The position numbers were made by a program, and so were the translations under genes. Of a stretch of DNA of 64,000 nt, positions 17,031 through 27,200 are shown piece after piece; position 1 is the stretch's first letter, and the number at the start of each line of letters is the position of its first letter. The stretch is from positions 62,001 to 126,000 of the forward strand of contig JAFLDB010000002.1 of NCBI GenBank assembly GCA_017302615.1. The letters run 5' to 3'. The stretch is from Sphingomonadales bacterium. GTDB taxonomy: Bacteria; Pseudomonadota; Alphaproteobacteria; Sphingomonadales; Sphingomonadaceae. Below the pieces are notes generated by a model. It was not told where the DNA came from, ran no database searches, and was given only the letters and a program-made list of their open reading frames with translations.

Positions 17031-17597
17031 TCAACCGATCTTGATGACAGTGTCGGAGGCGAATTCGTACTCCGGAACCACCAGGTTCAGCGGCGCCGGA
17101 CCCTTCCGGATGCGCCCCGCGGTGTCATAGTGCGAACCGTGGCACGGGCAGAAATACCCGCCGAATTCGCCCTTCACTTCGCCTTCGGCAGCACCCGAGG
17201 GGACGCAGCCGAGGTGGGTGCAGACGCCCATGGTGACCAGCCAGGCTTCGTGCCCTTCCTTGGTCCGTTCCTTGAGGGTCTGCGGATCGCGCAGCGAGGC
17301 CACGTCGACCTTGTTCGCTTCCTCGATCTCGGCCGCGGTCAGCTGGCGGATGAAGACCGGCTGCTTGCGGAAGATCGCCTTGATCGCCTGACCCGGCTGC
17401 ACCGCCGAAACATCGACCTCGGTCGAGCTCATCGCGCGGACATCGGCCGAAGGGGCCATCTGGCTGATCAGCGGATAAAGCACCGCCACGCCGCCGGCGC
17501 CGGCCGCGCTGACCGCCGCAATGTTGATGAAATCGCGCCGCCGCACACCCTCACCGTCGTTGACGGCCGGAGTGTCGATGCTCGCCTCTTGTGCCAT
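17031..17597 (-). CDS. petA: Rieske iron-sulfur protein of the cytochrome bc1 complex
   Basis: A 188-residue Rieske protein. A twin-arginine type N-terminus ([13 protein letters not shown], about 18-30) leads into a single membrane anchor. The 2Fe-2S cluster is held by C126, H128, C150 and H153 within CTHLGC and CPCHGSHYD, and C131/C152 can form the stabilising disulfide. It takes electrons from ubiquinol at the Qo site. It is the first gene of the operon; a candidate promoter lies 64-93 bases upstream. Confidence 0.96.
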   Translation of the reverse strand: MAQEASIDTPAVNDGEGVRRRDFINIAAVSAAGAGGVAVLYPLISQMAPSADVRAMSSTEVDVSAVQPGQAIKAIFRKQPVFIRQLTAAEIEEANKVDVASLRDPQTLKERTKEGHEAWLVTMGVCTHLGCVPSGAAEGEVKGEFGGYFCPCHGSHYDTAGRIRKGPAPLNLVVPEYEFASDTVIKIG

Positions 17598-17660
17598 GGT
17601 CGAACCGATCCTGTCGTTCTTGGCCTTCCAGAAGCAAACCCGCCCCGGGAAGACCCCCTC

Positions 17661-17690
17661 AAAATATGCCTCAGGAAGCCCCTATGCCAA
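17661..17690 (-). promoter_or_regulatory. Candidate promoter of the cytochrome bc1 operon
   Basis: On the minus strand TTGGCA (17685-17690) and TATTTT (17661-17666) are 18 bases apart, upstream of the Rieske gene. The AT-rich -10 stands out in GC-rich surroundings. The rest of the 210-base gap to pgeF shows no convincing gene. Confidence 0.35.
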
Positions 17691-17807
17691 CCGCTCGCGC
17701 GCTGCAAGACACAGCTTGCCCGGACGGTTTGGCGCGCCTGATAGACGCGAAGCCCGGTGCTGCCAACTGCCAATTTGTGCAGGACTGTTGAGGAACGCGA
17801 AAGTGCC

Positions 17808-18584
17808 CTAGTCCAGCCCGATCAGCGACATCTGGCGGCCATAGTCCGGCTCCGCCCGGTGGGTCGCGCGACGGAAGGAGAAGAACCGCGCCTCGTCGGC
17901 GTAAGTATCGAGGCCCAGTCGCTCAACCCCGCCGATTCCCGCGCGTTCCAGCCGCATGGCGACATAGCCTTCGAGATCGAACTGCCAGTGCCCGGGCACG
18001 CCTGCGGCAAAGAACCGGGCGTTATCGGCTGCCTCGGTCAGCAGCCGGTCGCGAAAGCCCTGGTCCACCTCGTAACTGGACTGGGCGATGCACGGACCGA
18101 TTGCCGCGACGATATCGCCGCGCCGCGCACCCAGTTGTTCCATCGCGGCAAGGGTGGAATCGGTCACTCCGGCGACCGCGCCTTTCCACCCGGCATGGGC
18201 CGCGCCGACCACGCCGGCAGTCCGGTCCGCGAACAGCACCGGCGCGCAGTCGGCGGTCAGAATGCCGAGCAGCACCCCCGGCCGGTCGGTAACCAGCGCG
18301 TCGGCATGGGGTCGCTCGGCCTCGTCCCAGTCGCCAGCTTCGACGCATACATTGCCGTGGACCTGATAGACCGTAACCAGCCGCGCGCCCGGCAGCACCG
18401 CATCGGTCCCGCGCCTGCGGTTTTCGCGCACATCGGCCAGCGCCGGATCGGCCAGGTCCATGCCGCGCAGACCCATGTCGAGCCCGGCCGTCACCCCGGT
18501 CGAAACCCCGCCGCGCCGGCCCAGGAAGCCATGCGGCACGCCCGCCAGCACGGCGGCACGGATGACTTCGACGCCCTCAGCCAA
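17808..18584 (-). CDS. pgeF: PgeF/YfiH-family purine nucleoside phosphorylase-like (laccase domain) protein
   Basis: A 258-residue member of the multicopper-oxidase-unrelated 'laccase domain' family. The metal/active-site signature is present: VYQVHG, TADCAPVLF and HAGWKGAV. E. coli YfiH (PgeF) is reported to edit cell-wall precursors, while related proteins cleave purine nucleosides, so the physiological role is not fixed. The start is a TTG at 18584 that overlaps the last eight bases of pepN; no in-frame ATG or GTG precedes the conserved region. It is co-transcribed after pepN. Confidence 0.85.
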   Translation of the reverse strand: MAEGVEVIRAAVLAGVPHGFLGRRGGVSTGVTAGLDMGLRGMDLADPALADVRENRRRGTDAVLPGARLVTVYQVHGNVCVEAGDWDEAERPHADALVTDRPGVLLGILTADCAPVLFADRTAGVVGAAHAGWKGAVAGVTDSTLAAMEQLGARRGDIVAAIGPCIAQSSYEVDQGFRDRLLTEAADNARFFAAGVPGHWQFDLEGYVAMRLERAGIGGVERLGLDTYADEARFFSFRRATHRAEPDYGRQMSLIGLD

Positions 18585-21162
18585 GGCTTTTGCTCACCTG
18601 CTCAATGGTGTCCTTCGACAGCCCCGGCGCGGCAGCCAGCCGCTCCAGTTCGGCCCGCATCAACGCGGCGCGGTGCGGCTCGATCCGGCGCCAGCGGCCC
18701 AACGGCGCCACGAATCGCGCCGCCGTCTGGGCGTTGAGCGGATCGAGCGCGAGGATCAGGTCGGCGATCATCGCGTAGCCTTCGCCCGAAGCGGCATGGA
18801 ACGCCCCGGCGTTGACTGCGGCGGCCATGTACAGCGAGCGGACCCGGTTGGGGTTGGCCATGGTGAAATCGGGATGATCGGCCAGAGCGCGGATGTGGCC
18901 CAGAACCTGGGGATGGAGCGATCCGGCCTGCAGCGAGAACCACTTGTCGATCACCAGGGCATCGCCGGCGTGGCGGGCGTGGAAAGCGGCCAGGCGCTCT
19001 TCCCGCAGCGGGGTATCGAGCCCGCACAGCACACCCAGCGCACCCTGCCGGTCGGTCATGTTGTCGGCCGCGTCGAACTGTGCGGTGGCCAGCTCTGCCG
19101 CCAGTTCCGGCGCACCGGCGGCGAGCAGGACCAGCGCCAGCGTCTTGACCTTGCGCGCGCCCCTGGCCGCCGCAGAAAGGCTGTAAGGCACGGCTGCGGC
19201 GCGGGCGTGCAGTGCGACCAGTTCGTCGCGCAGCGCCATACCCAGCGCCGCCTTCAGCGATTCGCGCGCGGCGCGGATCGCGCCGGGATCGGCCCGCTCG
19301 AACTGTTCGGCCAGATAGGCCTCGCCCGGCAGGGTCAGCAGTTCGCCGCGCATCAGGTCGTCCAGCGCCGGATCGGCGATGACCTTGCCCAGCGCGGTGG
19401 CAATAGCGACAGCTCCGACCGGGTCCTCGTCCCCGCCAATCACCGCCAACAGGTGCTGAACCGTCAGTTGCTGCAAGGCCTCGTAGCGGGCGAAGGGATC
19501 GTCATCGTTGGCCGCCAGGAACATCAGGTCGTCGCGTGTGATGTCCGCATCGATCGCGATCGGTGCGGAAAAGCCCCGGTTCAGCGAGAGGACCGGGCGC
19601 GCTGCATAGCCGGGGAAGGCGAATTCCATTTCGGCCCGGTCCAGCACCACCAGCCGCTCGCCCTGGTGCTGACCGGTGGCAGGATCGAACAGCGCCAGCT
19701 TCAGCGGGATGACCATCGGCTGCTTATCCGGCTGGCCAGGAGTGGCGGGGACCTGCTGGGTCAGGGTCAGGGTCGCCACATCATCGCTGTGGCTGAGCCG
19801 CGCGGTAACCTTGGGCGTGCCGGCCTGGCTGTACCACAGGCGGAACTGGGTCAGGTCGATCCCGGCCCCGTCCTCGATCGCGCGCACGAAATCCTCGCAG
19901 GTCGCCGCTTCGCCGTCGTGCCGCTCGAAATAGAGGTCGCAGCCTATGCGGAACCGCTCCGGCCCCACCAGAGTGCGCATCATGCGGATCACCTCGGCCC
20001 CCTTATTATAGACCGTGGCGGTATAGAAGTTGCTGATCTCCTGATAGGAATCGGGCCGGATCGGGTGCGCCAGCGGCCCCGAATCCTCGGGGAACTGGGC
20101 CCCGCGCAGCACCCGCACATCCTCGATCCGCTTGACCGCCTCCGACCCCATGTCCTGGCTGAACAGCTGGTCGCGCAGCACGGTGAAGCCTTCCTTCAGA
20201 CTCAGCTGGAACCAGTCGCGGCAAGTGACGCGGTTGCCCGACCAGTTGTGGAAGTATTCGTGGGCGACGACGCTTTCGATCCCGTCATAGTCCATGTCGG
20301 TCGCCGTATCGGGATCGGCCAGGATGTAGCGGGTGTTGAAGACGTTGAGGCCCTTGTTCTCCATCGCCCCCATGTTGAAATCGCTGACCGCGACGATGTT
20401 GAACAGATCCAGATCGTATTCGCGGCCGAACACGTCCTCATCCCACTTCATCGAATCCTTCAGCGCCTGCATGGCGTGATGGGTGCGGTCCTGATCGCCC
20501 TCGCGGACCCAGATGTTGAGATCGACCTTGCGGCCGCTCAGCGTGGTGAAGCTATCGTGGTTGGCCACCAGATCGCCCGCGACGAGGGCGAACAGATAGC
20601 TCGGCTTGGGCCAGGGGTCGTGCCATTCGGCCCAGTGGGTGCCATCGCCGCTTTCGCCCTGTGCGGTGCAGTTGCCGTTCGACAGCAGCACCGGGAACTG
20701 CGCTTTCGCGCCTTCCATGCGGACTGAATAGACCGACAGCACATCGGGCCGGTCGGGGAAGAACGTGATCCGGCGAAACCCTTCGGCCTCGCACTGGGTG
20801 CAGAGCATCCCGTTCGAGGCATAGAGCCCCATCAGCTGGGTGTTGGCGGCGGGGTTGATGGCGGTGGCGATCGAAACCTCGTGCGCCGCGCCCGGCAGGT
20901 CAACCAGCAGATCGGCGCCATCCATCCGCCAGGCATTGCTGGGCTGGCCGTCGACCAGCACGGCCTCGGCCGCAAGCCCGTCACCGTTCAGGCGCAGGGT
21001 CTGGTCGGTCCCGTTGCGCGTGACGCTGAGCGTGGCGACCACCCGGGTCTGCTCGATGCCGAGGTTGAAGGCCAGCCGGACTTCGGGAACCAGCCAGGCC
21101 GGCGGCTGGTAATCGGCGCGGTGGATGACTTGCGGGGCGAGGGGTGTCGATGATGCGTCCAT
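18577..21162 (-). CDS. pepN: Aminopeptidase N (M1 family)
   Basis: An 861-residue zinc aminopeptidase, close to the roughly 870 of E. coli PepN. It has the substrate-anchoring GAMEN motif (265-269) and the zinc site HEYFH (H301, H305) with the downstream glutamate in SLKEGFTVLRDQ. The C-terminal helical domain is complete. It trims N-terminal residues from peptides in the cytoplasm. It is divergent from the SDR gene with 59 bases between starts. Confidence 0.95.
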   Translation of the reverse strand: MDASSTPLAPQVIHRADYQPPAWLVPEVRLAFNLGIEQTRVVATLSVTRNGTDQTLRLNGDGLAAEAVLVDGQPSNAWRMDGADLLVDLPGAAHEVSIATAINPAANTQLMGLYASNGMLCTQCEAEGFRRITFFPDRPDVLSVYSVRMEGAKAQFPVLLSNGNCTAQGESGDGTHWAEWHDPWPKPSYLFALVAGDLVANHDSFTTLSGRKVDLNIWVREGDQDRTHHAMQALKDSMKWDEDVFGREYDLDLFNIVAVSDFNMGAMENKGLNVFNTRYILADPDTATDMDYDGIESVVAHEYFHNWSGNRVTCRDWFQLSLKEGFTVLRDQLFSQDMGSEAVKRIEDVRVLRGAQFPEDSGPLAHPIRPDSYQEISNFYTATVYNKGAEVIRMMRTLVGPERFRIGCDLYFERHDGEAATCEDFVRAIEDGAGIDLTQFRLWYSQAGTPKVTARLSHSDDVATLTLTQQVPATPGQPDKQPMVIPLKLALFDPATGQHQGERLVVLDRAEMEFAFPGYAARPVLSLNRGFSAPIAIDADITRDDLMFLAANDDDPFARYEALQQLTVQHLLAVIGGDEDPVGAVAIATALGKVIADPALDDLMRGELLTLPGEAYLAEQFERADPGAIRAARESLKAALGMALRDELVALHARAAAVPYSLSAAARGARKVKTLALVLLAAGAPELAAELATAQFDAADNMTDRQGALGVLCGLDTPLREERLAAFHARHAGDALVIDKWFSLQAGSLHPQVLGHIRALADHPDFTMANPNRVRSLYMAAAVNAGAFHAASGEGYAMIADLILALDPLNAQTAARFVAPLGRWRRIEPHRAALMRAELERLAAAPGLSKDTIEQVSKSLG

Positions 21163-21221
21163 CTGTCCACTCTAACCAAGCCGCTTCCGATTGCCAGCGC
21201 CCCCGCCTATGGAACGGGGCG

Positions 21222-22004
21222 ATGCGACGCTTTTTCATCTTCGGTCTTGGCTATACCGCCGCCCGGCTGGCTGCCGTGCTGGAAGCGCAAGGCTGGGAAG
21301 TGGTCTCGACCGGGCGCAGCGGCACCCTCTCGTTCGACGATGAAGGCGCGGTGCGCCTGGCGCTGGCCGATGCCGACCAGGTGCTGTCCTCGGTTCCGCC
21401 GGGGGGCGAGGGGCTGGACCCGGTGCTGGAACGCTATGGCTCCAGCCTGGCGGGCAAACCACTGACCTACCTGTCCTCCACCGGGGTTTATGGCGATACG
21501 CAGGGTGCCTGGGTGGATGAAACCGCGCCAACAGGCACCGGTCGCCGCACCGCGCGGGCCGATGCCGATGCCCAGTGGCTGGCGCTGGGCGCGCGGGTGC
21601 TGCGCCTGCCGGGGATCTATGGCCCGGGCCGCTCCGCGCTCGACCGGGTGCGCGAAGGGCGCGCCCACCGGATCGACTTGCCGGACCAGGTGTTCAGCCG
21701 GGTTCATGTCGACGACATCGTCTCCGGGGCCGTGCTGGCGCTGGATGGGCCGGCCGGGGCCTATAATCTGGCCGATGACGAGCCCTGCAGCCAGAACGCG
21801 GTGATCGAGCACGCCTGCCGCCTGCTCGGCCTGCCGCTGCCGCCGCTGCAATCGATGGACGAAGCGGGCCTTTCCCCCATGGCCCGCGCCTTCTATGCCG
21901 AGAACCGCCGGGTGGCGAACCGCAAGGCCAGGCGGGTGCTGGGCTGGCAGCCCCGCTATCCCACCTACCGCGAAGGGCTGGCCGCGCTACTTGCGGCCGG
22001 ATAG
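21222..22004 (+). CDS. NAD(P)-binding extended SDR / epimerase-like protein
   Basis: A 260-residue Rossmann-fold protein of the NAD-dependent epimerase/dehydratase type (similar to YeeZ). The nucleotide loop FGLGYTAA lies at 7-14, and the STGVYGDTQG segment corresponds to the family's active-site region. A full YxxxK catalytic pair is not obvious, so it may be an atypical SDR. The ATG at 21222 has GGAACGG upstream. Its last 18 bases overlap the convergent DMT transporter gene. Substrate unknown. Confidence 0.78.
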   Translation: MRRFFIFGLGYTAARLAAVLEAQGWEVVSTGRSGTLSFDDEGAVRLALADADQVLSSVPPGGEGLDPVLERYGSSLAGKPLTYLSSTGVYGDTQGAWVDETAPTGTGRRTARADADAQWLALGARVLRLPGIYGPGRSALDRVREGRAHRIDLPDQVFSRVHVDDIVSGAVLALDGPAGAYNLADDEPCSQNAVIEHACRLLGLPLPPLQSMDEAGLSPMARAFYAENRRVANRKARRVLGWQPRYPTYREGLAALLAAG

Positions 22005-22889
22005 CGCGATCAGCAGCCCGATCATCGCCAGCACCGCTCCGCCGATCGCCAAAGCCGACCAGCGATAGCCTTCGAACAGGGTCGAAAGCGCCATGGCCAC
22101 TACCGGCACCGCCACGCTGTTATAGGCCGCCTTGCCCGGTCCCCAATCGCGGATCAGCGCGAAATAGAGCGGGAAAGTGACGACCGAACCGACAATCGCG
22201 AGATAGGCCAGGCCCGCCAGCTGGCGCGGACTGGTGTCGATCACCGGCGGACCGGCAACGAACCACGCAAAGACGGCATCGGCCAGCGTGCCGAACACCA
22301 TCGCCCAGGCAATAAGCACGACCACGCTCTGCCGCCGGGCCGTTTCGGTGGCCTGCATGACATTGGCCGAAGACGCGCTGAGAATCGCGCAGCAGGTCAG
22401 CGCGGTGCCGATCAGCACCGATCCGCCGCCGCCCGGCGCGGCGCGGTATTCGTGCAGCAGCAACAGCGCGATCCCGACCAGCGCGACCGCCGAACCGGCA
22501 ATGAACCGGCCGCTCACCTCGGCCTTGACGAAGATCCGCGCCATCAGCGCATTGGGCACCATCAGCAGCGCGAACAGCACCGCCACAAGTCCGGAGGTGA
22601 TGTAATGCTCTGCCTGGTAGACGAACTGGAAATTGGCAAAAAACTGAAACAGCCCCATCGGCAGGGCCAGCAACATTCCTTCACGGCTGAGCAACAGCGC
22701 CTCACGCCGCACCAGCGCGAGCAGGAACATGCCGAGCGCCGCCAGGGCGAAGCGCCAGGTCACCGCCCAGGCCGGAGGCACGGCGCTGATCTGATCCTTG
22801 ATCACCAGCCAGGTCGAGCCCCAGATCAGGGTGACGAGGATGAAGGCCGCGATCGAGCGCGCCTGGGAGGTAGCGGCTGGCGGGCTCAC
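21987..22889 (-). CDS. DMT-superfamily (EamA) membrane transporter
   Basis: A 300-residue inner-membrane protein with about ten hydrophobic helices in two EamA repeats, including WGSTWLVIKDQ in the first helix hairpin and the late repeat SVAVPVVAMALSTLFEGYRW. The family exports metabolites, often amino acids or nucleotides. The start is a GTG at 22889 that forms a GTGA overlap with the threonine aldolase stop. Pairing with an amino-acid aldolase makes an amino-acid-related export role possible but unproven. Confidence 0.82.
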   Translation of the reverse strand: MSPPAATSQARSIAAFILVTLIWGSTWLVIKDQISAVPPAWAVTWRFALAALGMFLLALVRREALLLSREGMLLALPMGLFQFFANFQFVYQAEHYITSGLVAVLFALLMVPNALMARIFVKAEVSGRFIAGSAVALVGIALLLLHEYRAAPGGGGSVLIGTALTCCAILSASSANVMQATETARRQSVVVLIAWAMVFGTLADAVFAWFVAGPPVIDTSPRQLAGLAYLAIVGSVVTFPLYFALIRDWGPGKAAYNSVAVPVVAMALSTLFEGYRWSALAIGGAVLAMIGLLIALSGRK

Positions 22890-23881
22890 AAGGCGGAAAT
22901 CGCGCGGGCCAGGGCGGCGACATGCTCCGCCGGGCTGTTCCACGCCGTGACCAGCCGGGCGGCATCATCGCCCCAGTCATAGAACGAGAAGCCCTGAGCG
23001 CGCAGCGCCTCGCGCTCGGCCGCGGTCAGGCGCAGGAACAGCTCGTTGGCCTCGACCGGATGGAGCAGGCGCGATCCGGCGGAAACCGCCAGTTCCTGCG
23101 CGGCGGCATTGGCGGCGCGGGCGTTCTCCAGCCACAGCCCGCCTTCGACCATGGCGAGGATCTGTGCAGCCAGGAACCGGCCCTTGGATTGCAGGTGGCC
23201 GGCGCGCTTGCGGCGCAGGCGAGCGACTTCGGCAAGGCCTTCGTCGAAGAACACCAGTGCTTCGGCGCTCATCCCGCCGTTCTTCACGCAGCCGAACGAC
23301 AGGGCCTTTGCACCCACACAAGCGTGCCACGGGGTACACTCAAGAAAGGCCACGGCGTTGGCAAAGCGGGCCCCGTCGACATGCAGCGCCAGACCATGTG
23401 CCTCGGCGGCGGCGGCGATGGCAGCCATCTCCTCCGGCCGGTAGCAACGCCCGTATTCGCTGGCCTGGGTCACCGAGATCGCCTGGGGCTGGACCTGGTG
23501 AACATCCTTGCGGATTCCGGCAATCACCGCGGCGATGCCCTCGGGCGTCAGCTTGGCCCCTTCCCCGTCCGCCAGGATCAGCTTGGCCCCGTGGGTGTAG
23601 AACCCCGGAGCGCCGCCCTCGTCGGTTTCGATATGGGCCTCGCGGTGGCAGATCACCCCGCCGTGGGGCGGGACCAGGGTGGAGAGCGCAAGGCAGTTGG
23701 CGGCCGTACCGGTGGCCACCCACAGCACCGCGCAGGGCCGGCCGAACAGGTCGGCGAAAACCTCGTCCAGCCGCTGGCTGAGCGCATCGTTGTCGTAGGG
23801 CGGCTGCGGTGCATCGGCGGCGCGCAGGGCGTCCCACACCCGGGGATGGACAGCGGCGGCATTGTCGGAGAGGAACTGCAT
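22886..23881 (-). CDS. Low-specificity threonine aldolase-like PLP enzyme
   Basis: A 331-residue fold-type I PLP enzyme of the beta-eliminating lyase/threonine aldolase family, which cleaves L-threonine or L-allo-threonine to glycine and acetaldehyde. The PLP lysine is K200 in SFGCVKNGG, and D169 in LHVDGARFANA would pair with the pyridine nitrogen. The start is the ATG at 23881 (MQFLSDN, the typical family N-terminus). The stop overlaps the transporter start as GTGA. Confidence 0.88.
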   Translation of the reverse strand: MQFLSDNAAAVHPRVWDALRAADAPQPPYDNDALSQRLDEVFADLFGRPCAVLWVATGTAANCLALSTLVPPHGGVICHREAHIETDEGGAPGFYTHGAKLILADGEGAKLTPEGIAAVIAGIRKDVHQVQPQAISVTQASEYGRCYRPEEMAAIAAAAEAHGLALHVDGARFANAVAFLECTPWHACVGAKALSFGCVKNGGMSAEALVFFDEGLAEVARLRRKRAGHLQSKGRFLAAQILAMVEGGLWLENARAANAAAQELAVSAGSRLLHPVEANELFLRLTAAEREALRAQGFSFYDWGDDAARLVTAWNSPAEHVAALARAISAL

Positions 23882-23932
23882 GGCGCGCGAGCAATGCTGC
23901 CGCGCGCGCGCAGCGTCAAGCAGGAGTGCCCG

Positions 23933-24229
23933 ATGGAGCAGGTCACGATCACCCGCCACGGCGGCGGCAAGGCCGGGGAATATCACGCCCATGTCGCGGG
24001 AGAGACCGCGATCGGCCGGCTGACCTGGCAAGCCCGGGGCAGCGCCCGGGAAGCGGATCACACCCTGGTGCCGAAGGCGATCGGCGGGCGCGGCGTGGCG
24101 GCGCGGCTGGTCGAGGCGCTGGTGGCCGATGCCCGCGAACAGGGTTTCACCATAATCCCGACCTGTTCCTATGTCGCCGTCTGGTTCGAGCGGCACCCGG
24201 CCGAGGCCGACCTGCTGGCCAGGGACTGA
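23933..24229 (+). CDS. Small GNAT-like N-acetyltransferase
   Basis: A 98-residue protein of the short GNAT (YjdJ/Gtn-type) family. It has the acetyl-CoA loop in PKAIGGRGVAARLVEALV (about 47-64) and the terminal PTCSYVAVWFERHPA motif found in these minimal acetyltransferases. AGGAG precedes the ATG. It diverges from the threonine aldolase gene and its stop abuts the stop of the convergent RND gene. The substrate is unknown. Confidence 0.85.
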   Translation: MEQVTITRHGGGKAGEYHAHVAGETAIGRLTWQARGSAREADHTLVPKAIGGRGVAARLVEALVADAREQGFTIIPTCSYVAVWFERHPAEADLLARD

Positions 24230-27200
24230 TCAGGCCACCGCCTTTTCCCCGCCGCGTGCCAGAAGCAGGTACATCACCGGGGTGACGATCCGGCTCAGCA
24301 GGGTTGAGGAAATCAGCCCGCCGATGATCACCCAGGCCAGCGGCGCGTAGAGCGGCGCACCCGACAGCGCCAGCGGCAGCAGCCCGCCGATCGCGGTGAC
24401 CGAAGTCAGCAGCACCGGCAGGAAACGGATTTCCCCGGCCTTCTCGATCGCGTCGCGCAGTTCCATCCCGCGCTCGCGCAGCTGGGTGGTGAAATCGACC
24501 AGCAGGATCGAATTCTTGATCTCGATCCCGATCAGCGCGACGAAGCCGATGATTGCCAGGAAGCTGAGCGAATAACCGGTCAGCAGCAGCGCGACGAGCC
24601 CGCCGAACAGCCCCAGCGGGATCACCCCGGCCACCACCGTCACTTCGCGGAACCGGCCGAATTCTGCCACCAGCACGCCGAAAATGCCGAACACCGCCAG
24701 AAGGATCACGCCGCCCAGGCCGCTGCCACTGCGGGCCGATGCTTCGGCCTCGCCGCCGATCGAATAGCCGTAGCCGGGCGGGAACTTGAGCTTGTCGACA
24801 TCGGCGAGGATCTGGGGGAGCAGCTTTGACGGCAGCACCCCGTCCTCCACTGCGGCGGTCACTGTATTGGCGCGCTGCAACTTGTAGCGGTTGATCTGGG
24901 CCGGAGCCGAAGTCAGCCGCGGCGATGCGATCTGCGACAGCGGCACGCTGGCCCCGTCGAGCGAGGGAACATAGATCGACCCCAGCGTCGAGACCGGCAG
25001 TTCGCGGTCCAGCGGCAAACGCACGCGCACCGGATAGCTGTCGCCCTCGGAATCGCGGAAAGAGGCCACCCGCTCACCGCTGAGGGCGAGGCGCAAGGTC
25101 CGCCGCACCGCATCGGGCGGCACGTTGAGCAGCCCGGCCTTGGCCGAATCAAGCCCGAGATCGAGATCGATCCGGTCCACCGCCAGCGGATCTACCACGT
25201 CGCGGGTGCCCTTGGTGCGGCGCATGATAGCCGCGACTTCGGCCGAGATCGCCTTGATCGTGCCCAGTTCCGGCCCGGTGATCCGCAAGGCCAGCGGCGC
25301 TTCGACCGGCGGACCGGCATCGAATTGCACCACCGTCACCCGCGCTCCGGGATAGGCCGCCAGCTTGCGCCGCAGCTGCGTGATCTGTCCGGGGGTCTTG
25401 CGCGGGTTGTACTCGTCGATCGTCACGAAGATCTCGCCGTATCGCGTGTCGAACTCGCGCGGGATGTTGTTGTAGAAGATCTGCGGGTTGCCGCGCCCGG
25501 CGTTTTCCATTCGCGCCAGCAGGTCGGGGAAATCGGCCACCATGCCGGAAACCTCGCGCACGATCCGGTCGGTTTCGACCACGCTGCTGCCTTCGGGCGC
25601 TTCAATCCGGACCATGAAATAGGGCTGGTCCGCCTTGGGAAACAGGCTGAAGCCGATCAGCGGCACCGTGGCGAACATCGCGACGCAGACCGCCATCGCC
25701 CCCCAGAAGGTCCGGCGCGGACGGTCCAGCGCCCAGTGCAGGATCGGGCGATAGGACCGTTCGATCCAGCCGTTGAGCGCCTGAAGGAAGCGGTTCCCTT
25801 CCGGTCCGTGGCCGGGCTTGAGCAGGCGGCTGGCGACGAACGGCACAATCGTCATCGACACCAGCAGCGAAGCCGAAACAGTGGCCAGCACGGCCATCGC
25901 CAGACCGCGCGTGAAATCGCCCGACCCTTCCGGCAGATTGGCCAGCGGCAGGAAGGCAAACAGCAGGACACCGGTGGAGCCAAGCACGGCCAAGGTAATC
26001 TCGCGCGTGCCGCCAATCGCCGCATCCTCGGGCGGATCGCCATCGCGGATGTGGCGCTCGATATTCTCAACCACCACGATCGAATCGTCCACCAGCAGGC
26101 CCAGCGAGATGATGAAACCGGAAATGCTGATCTGGTTGAGCGAATAGCCAAGGTGGAACAGCACCAGCACCCCGATGGCCAGCGACAGCGGGATCGAGAT
26201 CATTACCACCAGCGAGGCGCGCGTACCGAGCGGCAGCAGCGTGACCAGCACCAGCGCGAGGGCAATCGCGAAATCGGTGGTCAGCTGGCCGAGACGACGT
26301 TCGATGTCGCGGCTCTGGTCGAACCCCGCCTCAAGCTGCATGTCGGGCGGCAGCTGCGGGCGAAAGGCAGCGACAGCCGCATCCAGATTCTTGCGTAGGG
26401 TCGTGGCATCGACGCCGTCCTTCTGCTTGACCGAGATGAACACCGCCGGCTTGCCGTTGAAGCGGGTGACGTGGAGTTGCTCTGCCTCGGCCCAGCCGAC
26501 CGTGGCGACATCGCCAACCCGCACGATCAGCCCGTCCCCGGCACGCAGGACAATCGCCGCGATATCTTCCGGCTTGCGATAGGCCCCGCCGGCATCGACG
26601 TTGAAGCGCCGCCCGGCGGACTGGACCGCCCCGCCCGGCAGGTCGATCCCGCCATTGGCCAGCGTGCTGGCAACCAGCGCCGGGGGAATGCGCAGTTCGG
26701 CCAGCTTGCCCGGATCGAGCGCGACCCGCATTTCCGGCTCGGGCAGGCCGGAAATCACCGTGGCGCGCACCCCCGGGACCACGTTCAGCCGGTCACGCAG
26801 GTCGCCGGCGTACTTCTCCACCCGCCGCCAGCTCGACCCGTCGTTGACCAGGGCCAGTTGGAGGATCGAAGCCTCGGTCGTGCGCGGCCGGCGGAAAGTG
26901 AGCGCCGCGATCCCGCCCGGCAGGCGGCTGCGGATCGCGTTGACTTCGCGCACGGTCCGGTCAAGCGCGGTTTCGGCGTCGGTGCCATAGATGAAGTTGA
27001 CCACGATGACGGCCGAGCCGTCACTGCTGGTCGAGGTAATGTCGCGGACATTGTCGAGGCCCTGCAGCACGTCCTCGATCGGGCGGGCCACCGTTTCTTC
27101 CATTTCGGCCGCATCGGCTCCGGGCAGCTGGACCGTGACCACGGTGGTTTCGATCGGAAAGTGCGGATCGACCGAGCGGGGAATCGTCAGGAAGGCGTTG

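Noticed and set aside
14851..17130. 759-codon plus-strand frame opposite the cytochrome bc1 operon
   Set aside because: The opposite strand encodes three textbook subunits with all cofactor ligands; the frame is a GC-driven shadow.
17681..17791. Short plus-strand frame between petA and pgeF (MPTARALQDTACPDG...)
   Set aside because: No ribosome binding site, no similarity I recognise, and it overlaps the probable bc1 promoter.
18460..20727. 755-codon plus-strand frame opposite pepN
   Set aside because: Arg/Gln/His-rich shadow without motifs; pepN has GAMEN and HEXXH on the other strand.
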